From NCBI RefSeq assembly GCF_000172175.1, contig NZ_ABJL02000006.1, forward strand, positions 496,001 through 560,000: DNA of 64,000 nt. Direction: 5' to 3'. A model generated the notes under the pieces. It made no database searches and was not told where the DNA came from. It worked only from the letters and a program-made list of their open reading frames with translations. Source of the DNA: Bacteroides intestinalis DSM 17393. GTDB taxonomy: Bacteria > Bacteroidota > Bacteroidia > Bacteroidales > Bacteroidaceae. The position numbers were made by a program, and so were the translations under genes. The number at the start of each line of letters is the position of its first letter. Within the stretch, counting starts at the first letter, position 1. This document shows positions 53,101-61,207 of the stretch, piece by piece.

Positions 53101-53304
53101 GGATATACTTTATCCAAAGCAGTGGCAAAGAAGATGTATCTTGAGAAATGCCGCCTCTACGTCAGTGGAGAAAACTTGTTCACGATTACCAAATACTCCG
53201 GCATCGACCCAGAATTCTCTTCCAGTATCCTGAATACCGGTGTCGACTCCTTTGTATATCCGTTTACCCGCTCTTTCGTAGTAGGTTTACAAGTTATATT
53301 CTAA
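50179..53304 (+). CDS. SusC/RagA-like TonB-dependent glycan transporter (PUL 2)
   Basis: Outer-membrane transporter of 1041 aa: signal peptide (about 1-31, LFVCLVPLSSLAQ), carboxypeptidase D-like domain (IQLTGTVTDTKGETLIGASV), TonB-box-like MLDEVVVVGYGTM, plug (ILKDGAAAAIYGSVAANGVVIVSTKNG) and barrel ending GLQVIF. It differs from the PUL 1 SusC throughout, so it is not a recent duplicate. It pairs with the SusD 23 bp downstream. Confidence 0.97.
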   Translation: MGKIKKYSLIQRAALLALLFVCLVPLSSLAQTIQLTGTVTDTKGETLIGASVLEKGTTNGCITDIDGNFTLTVAPNATMVISYVGYVPQEIPLKGQKTLTVTLKDDTEMLDEVVVVGYGTMKKSDMTGAISSVKSEDLMKRATTSATEALQGKIAGVSVLKSGGNAGASISVKIRGIKTMGDNEPLYIIDGYPGDINTINPQDIESMEILKDGAAAAIYGSVAANGVVIVSTKNGKEGELKISFNTYMTVNSVAKKFDMLNADGYLKVHNMMYENAEKGKPGYLTYKNGQNPTGADTDWQDEMLRTGIAQNYYVNLIGGSEVAKYSLSYGHADEKGIFRGNSYIQDNARLKLNAHKYIFDFDAGLNFKVTQSKQPQYTLKEMYSISPLIPVYDENQTYGYGLTDMSVDGVKMEFPTNRNVMADDHYKDRKYTGYDITGNIGLTVKFAPWLTFKTSYTYNGYYYNDRYHRAKYEANAQEPSLYPYNYEYNSYYRNQTFENVLTFMKDFGKHSITAMVGNSIISAHQDKSSVSVEGKKTEYDVVNGGLTSSEVPGGFFDPTSPTIDAGIGGTFTGSGTFYDYNRASFFGRFNYSYASRYLLQVTLRSDGSSKFGKNNRWGTFPSVAVGWRLSEEDFFPKNTPISNLKFRASWGRLGSESALGNYYAPTMTNSNTQWMSYIQGGNAWAGMSNLYLVNDDLRWETTDTKNIGFDFGLFNNKLSGSVNYYYNTTEDLLIEKVMAPSAGIYNPTVNVGKMVNKGFELELNYGNSISDFDYNIGLNLSTIHNEMLEADPNQVLYGSAWKGNGHFVTQTLKGYPVASFWLYQTDGIFQSDAEAAAYVNSKGERLQPDAKAGDIRFKDVDNNGSIDSGDKVYSGSGIPKVEANLSFSGSYKNFDLSFQFGSAWGHKLYNVNRLYYEGMDAGRNYFTSTLDAWTPGNTGADIPRAVLGDPNENTRESDRFLENGNFVRLRQLQLGYTLSKAVAKKMYLEKCRLYVSGENLFTITKYSGIDPEFSSSILNTGVDSFVYPFTRSFVVGLQVIF

Positions 53305-53327
53305 TCACTAATTAATATAAGAAAACA

Positions 53328-54848
53328 ATGAAAAAAATAATATATATAGCATCTTTTTTATGCGCCGCCTTGCTGGCAGGATGCGATGATTTCTTAACGA
53401 CAGAGTCGCCTGACTTCTCCACAGACAAGTATTGGAGAGACAAAGCTGACGTGGAAGCCGGATTATCTTCCGTTTACGGACAGTTGGATTGCCGTACCAA
53501 CGCATATACCATTGCAGAGGTAAAGTATGTTCTCGAAACTTTCCGGAGTGACGAAATGACTGTGGGACAAGACGTTTACAACTATCCTGAATGGGCAGCC
53601 ATGGCCAGTTACAGCTATAATAATGAGAACTCCTGCATCAAAGAGTACTGGATGAACAATTATAACGGCATCAACTATGCCAACAACGTTCTTTTCGGTA
53701 TCAAGAAAGTGCAGGATACCGGTGAGAAGATGAGTACTGAAGATGAAAACCACCTTACCGGTGAAGCCCTGTTCCTGCGCGCTTATTTTCACTTCAAACT
53801 GATAATGAGCTGGGAAAAGGCCATCATCCGCGATAAATACCTGACGGGAGAGGCGCAAACCCACAAAGCCCTTTCTTCCAGAACAGATGTATGGGACTTC
53901 ATCTGTTCCGAACTGAATAATGCCGGTGGCTTACTCCCGCAAGACCGCCCTTCTTCCGAAACCGGACGTGTGACCAAAGCCGCAGCTTACTCTTACTTGG
54001 GGTGGGCCTACCTGACACGTGCCTACGAAGAAACCGCCAAGAAAGACGAATATCTGGGACTGGCAGAAGAAGCCTTCAATAAGGTGACCGGCTACGAACT
54101 GGAACCGAATTACGGAAGTATGTTCGACGGAACAAACAAGAACTGCAAAGAGTCCATCTTTGAGTTGCAATTCACCAACAGTACAGTAGATGGAACCTAC
54201 CATAAGCACGTGCTTCACTTCTGGGTTGCTCCAGGAAGCATGAGAGGATGGGATGAAATCCGCGTCAGCGAGAAGATGTACAATGAGTTCCTAAAAGAAG
54301 GACGCATTGCCGAAAATAACCTGTACGACGCCCGCGCCTATGGTTCCATGTTTTTTGATGACCCTTACTACCATGAAGGCGAACATATCTTGGGATACAA
54401 TTACGATGATGTTTATTATGAAACTTCCGTTACGCAGTACAATTTCCGCAAATACATGCCCGCAACTTGGGATGAGCAGAAACAAAGCGCTGTGGGCACC
54501 AACATGCCTCTAATGCGCTATGCCAACGTGCTGTTGATGCAGGCAGAAGTTTACAACGAACAAAAGCATCCGGAGAAGGCTATTCCCCTGATTAACGATG
54601 TCCGCCGTATTCACGGTAAACTGCCGGCCATGACGGGAAGCGACTATGAAGCGGTTAAAGCCCAAATCGAACACGAACGTCTGGTAGAGTTTGCATTGGA
54701 GAACTCCCGCTTCTACGACCTCCGCCGCTGGGGCAAGCTGGACGAAGCTATGAAAGCGGACGGAAGAACAAACTTCAACTCTTCCACGCACTCATTCCTG
54801 CCCATCCCTTTGATGGAAATCCAGACTAACAATGAGATAAACGAGTGA
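53328..54848 (+). CDS. SusD/RagB-like glycan-binding lipoprotein (PUL 2)
   Basis: Surface lipoprotein of 506 aa with lipobox LLAGC (Cys19). SusD features include ALFLRAYFHFKLIMSWEKAI near 150, YSYLGWAYLTRAYEE TPR-like repeats, MRYANVLLMQAEVYNEQ, and IEHERLVEFALENSRFYDLRRWGKLDE at the C-terminus, the standard RagB ending. It follows susC by 23 bp. Ligand is not readable; the downstream GH2 and GH63 suggest a galactose- and alpha-glucose-containing glycan. Confidence 0.96.
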   Translation: MKKIIYIASFLCAALLAGCDDFLTTESPDFSTDKYWRDKADVEAGLSSVYGQLDCRTNAYTIAEVKYVLETFRSDEMTVGQDVYNYPEWAAMASYSYNNENSCIKEYWMNNYNGINYANNVLFGIKKVQDTGEKMSTEDENHLTGEALFLRAYFHFKLIMSWEKAIIRDKYLTGEAQTHKALSSRTDVWDFICSELNNAGGLLPQDRPSSETGRVTKAAAYSYLGWAYLTRAYEETAKKDEYLGLAEEAFNKVTGYELEPNYGSMFDGTNKNCKESIFELQFTNSTVDGTYHKHVLHFWVAPGSMRGWDEIRVSEKMYNEFLKEGRIAENNLYDARAYGSMFFDDPYYHEGEHILGYNYDDVYYETSVTQYNFRKYMPATWDEQKQSAVGTNMPLMRYANVLLMQAEVYNEQKHPEKAIPLINDVRRIHGKLPAMTGSDYEAVKAQIEHERLVEFALENSRFYDLRRWGKLDEAMKADGRTNFNSSTHSFLPIPLMEIQTNNEINE

Positions 54849-54865
54849 TTTTCTCTAACATAACC

Positions 54866-54919
54866 AAACAAGGATGTGTCAGAAGTGCTGCACAAAGTGA
54901 TTTTGATGCATCCTTGTTT
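54866..54919. repeat. 11-bp inverted repeat between susD and the LysO gene
   Basis: Perfect arms aaacaaggatg (54866-54876) and catccttgttt (54909-54919) with a 32-nt loop containing a smaller gtgctgcac hairpin. It may stop susD transcription before the next promoter (54934). Confidence 0.45.
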
Positions 54920-54933
54920 ACCTTTAAAAACCC

Positions 54934-54941
54934 TATCTTTG
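54934..54941 (+). promoter_or_regulatory. -7 box of the lysO-type genes
   Basis: TATCTTTG, 20 bp before the ATG at 54962, giving this pair a promoter separate from susCD. Confidence 0.6.
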
Positions 54942-54961
54942 CCCCCAAAAACGACATAGAT

Positions 54962-55240
54962 ATGTTTACAATCATCGGACTAATGCTCACAGGAATGCTG
55001 CTGGGCTACCTCTTACGGAAACGGAATCTGAGCGGAATCCACAAAGTCATTACAGTGCTCATCTGGTTACTCCTCTTCATACTGGGTATTGAAGTGGGAG
55101 GAAACGAACAGATTATCAAAGGACTTCATACCATCGGACTCGAAGCCGTCATACTCACCATAGGCGGAACTTTGGGAAGCGTGATTGCTGCTTGGGCATT
55201 GTGGAGAGCTTTATACAAACGGAAAGGAGGCCGGGCATGA
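54962..55240 (+). CDS. LysO family transporter, N-terminal part (split exporter)
   Basis: A 92-aa membrane protein (MFTIIGLMLTGMLLGYLLRKR) with about three helices: 2-18, 31-46 (VITVLIWLLLFILGIEVG) and 60-82. It corresponds to the N-terminal portion of LysO (DUF340/YbjE), the lysine exporter; in many Bacteroidetes this domain is a separate gene. The ATG at 54962 is chosen over a TTG/ATG frame start at 54845, which overlaps the susD stop and the repeat above. It overlaps the next gene by ATGA (55237-55240) with a strong aaaggagg upstream, implying translational coupling. Confidence 0.82.
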   Translation: MFTIIGLMLTGMLLGYLLRKRNLSGIHKVITVLIWLLLFILGIEVGGNEQIIKGLHTIGLEAVILTIGGTLGSVIAAWALWRALYKRKGGRA

Positions 55241-55842
55241 AAGGGAGTCTCATCATAGTCGGCTTTTTTGTGCTGGGAACACTCTGCGGAGTCTTTCACC
55301 TGATACCTATCGATATCGTAATAGATAGTAAAGTCAGCTTTTATGCACTTTGCGCACTGATGTTCAGTGTAGGGCTAAGTGTAGGCAACGACCCGCAAAC
55401 GTTGAAAAACTTCCGTTCACTCAATCCACGGTTGATATTCCTGCCTATCATGACCATTCTGGGTACGCTGGCAGGTTCTGCCGCAGTCAGCCTGATACTG
55501 ACACACCGTTCCCTGACGGATTGCCTGGCTGTAGGCTCGGGCTTTGGCTACTACTCACTCTCCAGTATCTTCATCACCGAATATAAAGGAGCCGAATTGG
55601 GAACCATCGCACTGCTCGCCAACATCAGTCGCGAGATACTGACACTACTGGCTGCCCCCTTGCTGGTGCGCTGGTTCGGTAACCTCGCCCCCATCTCAGC
55701 CGGAGGTGCAACCACGATGGACACCACACTGCCCATCATTACACGAACGGCCGGACAACAATTTGTAGTTGTCTCCATCTTCCACGGGTTCGTGGTCGAT
55801 TTCAGTGTCCCGTTTCTTGTGACCCTGTTTTGTTCGATATAA
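55237..55842 (+). CDS. LysO family transporter, C-terminal part (DUF340)
   Basis: A 201-aa polytopic membrane protein with about six helices. ALMFSVGLSVGND, GSGFGYYSLSSIFITEYKGAELGTIALLANISREI and MDTTLPIITRTAG match the conserved core of LysO, an inner-membrane L-lysine exporter. It starts inside the stop codon of the N-terminal partner (ATGA overlap). Lysine export has no obvious link to glycan use, so its place between susD and the GH2 gene is unusual. The GH2 gene follows 21 bp later and may share this promoter. Confidence 0.88.
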   Translation: MKGSLIIVGFFVLGTLCGVFHLIPIDIVIDSKVSFYALCALMFSVGLSVGNDPQTLKNFRSLNPRLIFLPIMTILGTLAGSAAVSLILTHRSLTDCLAVGSGFGYYSLSSIFITEYKGAELGTIALLANISREILTLLAAPLLVRWFGNLAPISAGGATTMDTTLPIITRTAGQQFVVVSIFHGFVVDFSVPFLVTLFCSI

Positions 55843-55863
55843 ACACTTAATCTGATTGATATC

Positions 55864-58800
55864 ATGAAACTTAAATTATATTCTTTCATCTCCGCCTTAC
55901 TGATTTGCAGTAATATGCTTGCCGACAATGAACCTTGGCAGAACCCGCAAGTCAATGAGATAAACAGAGAGCCAATGCATGCGCACTTCATTCCGTTTAC
56001 GAATGAGGCCAACGCCCTGAAGCAACACTCCCTGCCTGCGGATGTACGTTTCAACGTAAATCCTGCCACCGAACGCCGCATCTCGCTGGACGGTACTTGG
56101 AAGTTCCTGTTCTCAAAGAACAACGAACTTTGTCCCAAAGACTTCCACAAACCGGGATACAACACCCGGAAATGGAGCAAAATACAAGTTCCCGGAAGCT
56201 GGGAGTTGCAAGGCTTCGATGCACCTATTTATACGGATACCCGTTATCCATTCCCTGCCAATCCCCCGCATGTGCCAGCCGATTACAATCCGGTGGGAGC
56301 ATACATCCGCGAATTCACGGTTCCCGGCGGTTGGGAAGGTATGGATATCTTCCTCGACTTTGAGGGAGTGGAATCCGCCTACTACGTATGGGTGAACGGC
56401 GAACTTGCCGGATATGCCGAAGACAGCCGCCTGCCGTCTCACTTCAACATCACGAAGCTCTTGAAAAAAGGCAGCAACAAACTTGCCGTCAAGGTATTCC
56501 GTTACAGTGACGGCTCTTACCTTGAAGGACAGGATTACTGGAAATACAGCGGCATCGAGCGTGATGTTTATCTCTACGCCCGTCCGCAAAGCCGCGTGCG
56601 CGACTTCCGGATGACTGCCGAACTGATAAATGATTATAAAGACGGAGAACTCAACCTGGATGTCATCCTCCATCAGCCGAAAGCGGGAGAAACCGTTGAA
56701 GTAAAAGTGCTGGATGCAGGAAAGGTGATTTATAACCAGAAGAAAACCGTCTCTTCTCCTACGGACACTTTATTTAGCCAGCAACAGATTTTCCCGGATG
56801 CACGTGCCTGGAATGCCGAAACGCCCAATACCTATACACTGGTAGTCAGCACCTTCGATGCACAAGGAAAGCCGTTGGAGTCTTTCACCCAACTTTTTGG
56901 TTTCCGCACGGTGGAGATGCGTAACGGCATGCAGATGATTAACGGAAAAGCGGTGCTCTTTAAGGGAGTGAACCGCCACGAACACGATCCGCACAAAGGA
57001 CGTACCATCAGCGTAGCTTCCATGATACACGATATTCAGTTGATGAAGCAATTCAATCTGAACGGTGTGCGCAACTGCCACTATCCGAATAATTATGCGT
57101 GGTATGAGCTTTGCACGGAATTCGGCCTGTATATGGTGGATGAAGCCAACATCGAAAGCCACGGCATGCAGGATCACAAGGATGGCACGCTGGCCAATTA
57201 TCCGGATTGGGAACTTCCTTTCATGCAACGCATGAGCCGTATGATTGCACGCGACCGTAACTGCACAGCTATCGTCACCTGGTCTATGGGCAATGAGTCC
57301 GGCTATGGTAAGCATTTCGAAACCTTATACGATTACACGAAGAAGGTAGACTCCACCCGCCCGGTACAATATGAGGGTGGCGGTTATGATGCCAAGAGTG
57401 ACATATACTGCCCGATGTATGCACGCATCTGGTCGTTGCGCCGCCATATCAATCAGCGCGACAAGCGTCCTATGATTATGTGCGAATATGCTCATGCCAT
57501 GGGCAACAGTGTAGGAAACTTCCAGGATTACTGGGATTTGATTTATAAGTACGACCAGTTGCAAGGCGGCTTCATCTGGGACTGGGTAGACCAGACATTC
57601 GCTATCAAAGATAAGGATAACCGCGACATCTGGGCTTTCGGTGGAGACATGGGATTTGTAGGCATCGTCAACGACTCCAACTTCTGCGCCAACGGTCTGG
57701 TAGCTGCCGACCGCACTCCGCACCCGCATATCTATGAGGTGAAAAAGGTGCTTCAATATATCCACTTTGAACCGGTTGCTTTCACACCCAATAAAATAAA
57801 GGTTACCAACCGGCACGACTTCATCGGTCTGGAAGGATATACCTTGCGTTGGGCAGTGGAATGTGACGGCAAAGCGGTACAAAGCGGTGAAATGGATTTC
57901 CCAGCAATCGCACCGGGAAGCTCTGTCAACATCGAACTGCCTCTGAAAGCACTGCCTGCCGATGGCAAAGAGTACTTCCTTACCCTGCGCGCATTCACCA
58001 AAAACGAAGCGCCGTTAATCCCGAAAGGACACGAGGCCGCCATCGAACAATGGGCGTTGCCTTCCGTCCCTGCCAGCAAAGCCATTCAGCCGGCTAACGG
58101 TAAACTGACCGTAGACCGCAACAATGACGCCATCACTCTGACAGGAAACAACTTCCGGATAGCTTTCTCGGCTCAAAGCGGTGGAATGACAGAGTTGAGT
58201 TACAATGGAAAGAATCTGATAAAAGAAGGTCTGCAACCCAACTTCTGGCGTCCGCTGACGGACAATGATATTCCGAACGGACATCTATACCGTTGTCTCA
58301 CTTGGAAGACTGCCGGACAGGATGCCAGACTGGAGAACCTGGATATAACGGAAAATCAACAGACAGTTACCCTTACCGCTACCTATAAGATGGAAGCGCA
58401 AGACTCGAAGCTGCAAACAATATACGATATTCATCCTGACGGAGCAGTCCGCGTGAGCATGCACTTCACTCCCGGCAAACAGGCGTTGAACGAAATGCCT
58501 CGTCTGGGTATGCGCATGATACTTCCGGCTGAATATGAAAGGATGTCCTGGCTGGGACGCGGACCACAGGAAAACTATGCAGACCGGAAGACGGGAGCAT
58601 TGGTAGGACTGTACAGCGCGACGGTTTGGGAACAGTTTCATCCGTATGTGCGTGCTCAGGAAACAGCTAATCATTGCGATGTACGTTGGGTTGCACTGCG
58701 CAATGCCGATGGTGACGGTTTGCTCGTTACGGGAGAAGAACCGCTAAGTATCAGTGCCTGGAACTTCCCGATGGAAGATATCGAGTACCGCCCTTCGCAG

Positions 58801-59016
58801 GTGGAACGCCGCCACGGGGGAAGCATAGTGAAGAAAGATATGGTGTGGCTGAACATCGACCACAAGCAGATGGGCGTAGGTGGTGACAATACGTGGGGGG
58901 CACAAGTGCACCCGGAATACACCATCACACCGCACGAATGGAAGTACAGCTTCACGCTGCTGCCACTCGGAGCTAAGGATGATGCAGCGGAACAGGCGCA
59001 TAAGTGCTGGTTCTAA
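55864..59016 (+). CDS. GH2 beta-galactosidase (LacZ-like)
   Basis: A 1050-aa GH2 enzyme with a signal peptide (1-20, LYSFISALLICSNMLA). Domains follow LacZ: jelly roll (about 60-220, VPGSWELQGFDAPIYT), Ig-like, TIM barrel (about 340-640), Ig-like, and the large C-terminal beta-sandwich (about 770-1045, MSWLGRGPQENYADRKTGA). Acid/base Glu478 in SMGNESGYG and nucleophile Glu541 in MCEYAHAMGN are both present. It should release terminal beta-galactose in the periplasm. Length and domain set match E. coli LacZ (1024 aa) plus a signal. It is distinct from the PUL 1 GH2. Confidence 0.94.
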   Translation: MKLKLYSFISALLICSNMLADNEPWQNPQVNEINREPMHAHFIPFTNEANALKQHSLPADVRFNVNPATERRISLDGTWKFLFSKNNELCPKDFHKPGYNTRKWSKIQVPGSWELQGFDAPIYTDTRYPFPANPPHVPADYNPVGAYIREFTVPGGWEGMDIFLDFEGVESAYYVWVNGELAGYAEDSRLPSHFNITKLLKKGSNKLAVKVFRYSDGSYLEGQDYWKYSGIERDVYLYARPQSRVRDFRMTAELINDYKDGELNLDVILHQPKAGETVEVKVLDAGKVIYNQKKTVSSPTDTLFSQQQIFPDARAWNAETPNTYTLVVSTFDAQGKPLESFTQLFGFRTVEMRNGMQMINGKAVLFKGVNRHEHDPHKGRTISVASMIHDIQLMKQFNLNGVRNCHYPNNYAWYELCTEFGLYMVDEANIESHGMQDHKDGTLANYPDWELPFMQRMSRMIARDRNCTAIVTWSMGNESGYGKHFETLYDYTKKVDSTRPVQYEGGGYDAKSDIYCPMYARIWSLRRHINQRDKRPMIMCEYAHAMGNSVGNFQDYWDLIYKYDQLQGGFIWDWVDQTFAIKDKDNRDIWAFGGDMGFVGIVNDSNFCANGLVAADRTPHPHIYEVKKVLQYIHFEPVAFTPNKIKVTNRHDFIGLEGYTLRWAVECDGKAVQSGEMDFPAIAPGSSVNIELPLKALPADGKEYFLTLRAFTKNEAPLIPKGHEAAIEQWALPSVPASKAIQPANGKLTVDRNNDAITLTGNNFRIAFSAQSGGMTELSYNGKNLIKEGLQPNFWRPLTDNDIPNGHLYRCLTWKTAGQDARLENLDITENQQTVTLTATYKMEAQDSKLQTIYDIHPDGAVRVSMHFTPGKQALNEMPRLGMRMILPAEYERMSWLGRGPQENYADRKTGALVGLYSATVWEQFHPYVRAQETANHCDVRWVALRNADGDGLLVTGEEPLSISAWNFPMEDIEYRPSQVERRHGGSIVKKDMVWLNIDHKQMGVGGDNTWGAQVHPEYTITPHEWKYSFTLLPLGAKDDAAEQAHKCWF

Positions 59017-59042
59017 CATTAAATTCATAATAATCAAGGAAT

Positions 59043-60971
59043 ATGAAACACAAGTTTATACACATCATTTGCTTTACGCTACTGGTTGCAGGCCTCACCG
59101 CCTGCACCTCCGGTAATAAAAAAACTGCGGAGCAAAGGTACACCTTCAATAACATACTGGATATTGCCTACACTCCCGACACCCTGCACCGTTGCTACGG
59201 CTGGTTCACAGACGCCGGTTCATGGATGGGCTTCACCCTGCCCGAAAAGGCACAATGGGTGAACGGCTTCTGCGGTCCGTTCAGTCTGGATATGTTCCGC
59301 CGCCAATGGATGGCACAGTCCGCCGTCACAGTAGATTTCGCCGGAAACGCTTCTGCCAGCTTCGTTCCCGACTCTACCTGCTATTTTCCCGGCGAGCTCT
59401 ATATGTCCGCCCACTCCGATGCAGGGAGCATCACGCAACGACTTAACTTTGCAGACGCCTCAACCGCCCTCCTGCGCATAGAGTCCGATAAAGCGGAAGA
59501 CCTGCTTCTGACAGGCAGTCAATGGGGAAAAGACGTCACCATTGCTGTAGAGCAAAACTCCGTCATTGCCCGCCACCCCAGCGGAGAAAGCGTGACCGTA
59601 ACATTTACCCCCGACGTGACACTTTCCCGGACGGAAAACAACTACACAGCCCTTGTTCACAATCCCCAATATCCCGTCCATGTAGCCATTTCCTTCTTCA
59701 CCTCGGAAAAAGAGATGACCGCCGGATTGCAGAATATCCCTACCCTGCTCAACAATCCCGGAAAAGCATTGCAAGCCAATGCCGAACGCTGGGAGGGTTA
59801 TCTGACCAAGATACTGCGCAAGGACATGAAGCCCGAATACGACCGTATCGCCGTGAAAGCCGTCACCACCCTTATTTCCAACTGGCGCACGCATCGCGGC
59901 GGACTGCTTCACGAAGGTATTGTCCCGAGCCACGCCGTAGGCTACTTTGTAGGTTTCTGGGCATGGGATAGTTGGCGTTTCAGTGCCGGAACCGCTAAAT
60001 TCGACCCTGAACTGGCAAAGAACAACATCCGCGCCATGTTCGATTATCAGCAACCGGACGGCATGGTTATCGACTGCATCTACACCGACCCGTCGGAAAA
60101 CAATGCCCGCGACAGCAAACCGCCTTTGGTGTGCTGGGCGGTAGACGAAATCTTCACGCATACAGGCGACACCGCTTTCGTTGCCGAAATATACCCGCAA
60201 CTGCTCTCTTACTACAAATGGTGGTATCAGAAACGCGATCACAACCGTAACGGCATGTGTGAATACGGTGCAACAGACGGCACACTGGAAGCTGCCGCAT
60301 GGGAAAGCGGCATGGACAATGCCATTCGTTTTGACGATGCCGTGATGTTGAAGAACGACGGAGCCGATGATGCCTGGAGCATGGACCAGGAAAGCGTAGA
60401 CCTGAATGCTTATCTGGCACTGGAATGTAAACTGCTAAAGAAGTTTGCCGGATTGCTGAACGCGACTTTCGACGGTCCCGATTATAGCGATAAAGTAGCA
60501 GATTACTTCTTCGACAAGCAACTCAATTTCTTCTTCGACCGCCGCCTGAAAGATGGCTCTTTCATCGAAGAACCGGGCTGCGAAGCTTATACTCCGCTGT
60601 GGACACAGATTGCCACACAATCGCAGGTGGACAGCATGTTGCCCATGCTGCAAGACACCGCGAAGTTCTCCACGTATATCCCCTTCCCCACCATCGCCGC
60701 AGACAATCCCAAGTATAACCCGCGCGGCTACTGGCGTGGCCCCATCTGGCTGGACCAGACTTACTTTGCCATTCGCGGACTCCGCAACTATGGTTATCAT
60801 AAACTGGCCGATGAATATACCTTGCAGGTATTCGACCGCCTAAACGGATTGAAAGAAGGAGCGCCCATCCACGAGAACTACGGTACGCATACCGGAGAAC
60901 GATTGAAAGCACCGCACTTCAGTTGGAGTTCATCACACTTGTTGATGATGTACGATGACTACGGGAAGTAA
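59043..60971 (+). CDS. GH63-type alpha-glycosidase lipoprotein
   Basis: A 642-aa lipoprotein (lipobox LTAC, Cys21) with an N-terminal beta-sandwich and an (alpha/alpha)6 barrel from about 260. Barrel motifs VGFWAWDSWRFSAG, WESGMDNAIRFDD and NPRGYWRGPIWLDQTYFAIRGL, and the ending ENYGTHTGE with FSWSSSHLL, match GH63/YgjK-type enzymes, inverting alpha-glucosidases or mannosylglycerate hydrolases; Asp in WAWDSW and Glu in HENYG are likely catalytic. It follows the GH2 by 26 bp. GH37 trehalase is a related alternative. Substrate is inferred only. Confidence 0.82.
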   Translation: MKHKFIHIICFTLLVAGLTACTSGNKKTAEQRYTFNNILDIAYTPDTLHRCYGWFTDAGSWMGFTLPEKAQWVNGFCGPFSLDMFRRQWMAQSAVTVDFAGNASASFVPDSTCYFPGELYMSAHSDAGSITQRLNFADASTALLRIESDKAEDLLLTGSQWGKDVTIAVEQNSVIARHPSGESVTVTFTPDVTLSRTENNYTALVHNPQYPVHVAISFFTSEKEMTAGLQNIPTLLNNPGKALQANAERWEGYLTKILRKDMKPEYDRIAVKAVTTLISNWRTHRGGLLHEGIVPSHAVGYFVGFWAWDSWRFSAGTAKFDPELAKNNIRAMFDYQQPDGMVIDCIYTDPSENNARDSKPPLVCWAVDEIFTHTGDTAFVAEIYPQLLSYYKWWYQKRDHNRNGMCEYGATDGTLEAAAWESGMDNAIRFDDAVMLKNDGADDAWSMDQESVDLNAYLALECKLLKKFAGLLNATFDGPDYSDKVADYFFDKQLNFFFDRRLKDGSFIEEPGCEAYTPLWTQIATQSQVDSMLPMLQDTAKFSTYIPFPTIAADNPKYNPRGYWRGPIWLDQTYFAIRGLRNYGYHKLADEYTLQVFDRLNGLKEGAPIHENYGTHTGERLKAPHFSWSSSHLLMMYDDYGK

Positions 60972-60980
60972 TTCTTGCGT

Positions 60981-61012
60981 GAGGGATAGCTTTTCTTGGA
61001 AATCTATCCCTC
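60981..61012 (+). terminator. Terminator-like hairpin after the GH63 gene
   Basis: Perfect 9-bp arms gagggatag (60981-60989) and ctatccctc (61004-61012), loop rich in T. No strong T-run follows, so efficiency is uncertain. Confidence 0.6.
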
Positions 61013-61125
61013 TATGATTTCACAGCTACGCTAATATTGTTTCGGAGAATGTCACTTATGTCTCAGAATGCTGCACCGGCAGTATTTTGTTGTTTTATAA
61101 TGATGTAGGTAATGGTTGAATGTTC

Positions 61126-61133
61126 TACATTTG
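61126..61133 (+). promoter_or_regulatory. -7 box of the PL21 gene
   Basis: TACATTTG, 74 bp before the ATG at 61208. With the preceding hairpin it implies separate transcription of the lyase. Confidence 0.5.
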
Positions 61134-61207
61134 TAAACAGAGTATATGGTTTTCACACCGTATATCATGCATAAACAAGTACTTTATTAATCTATAGAAC
61201 AGCAACC

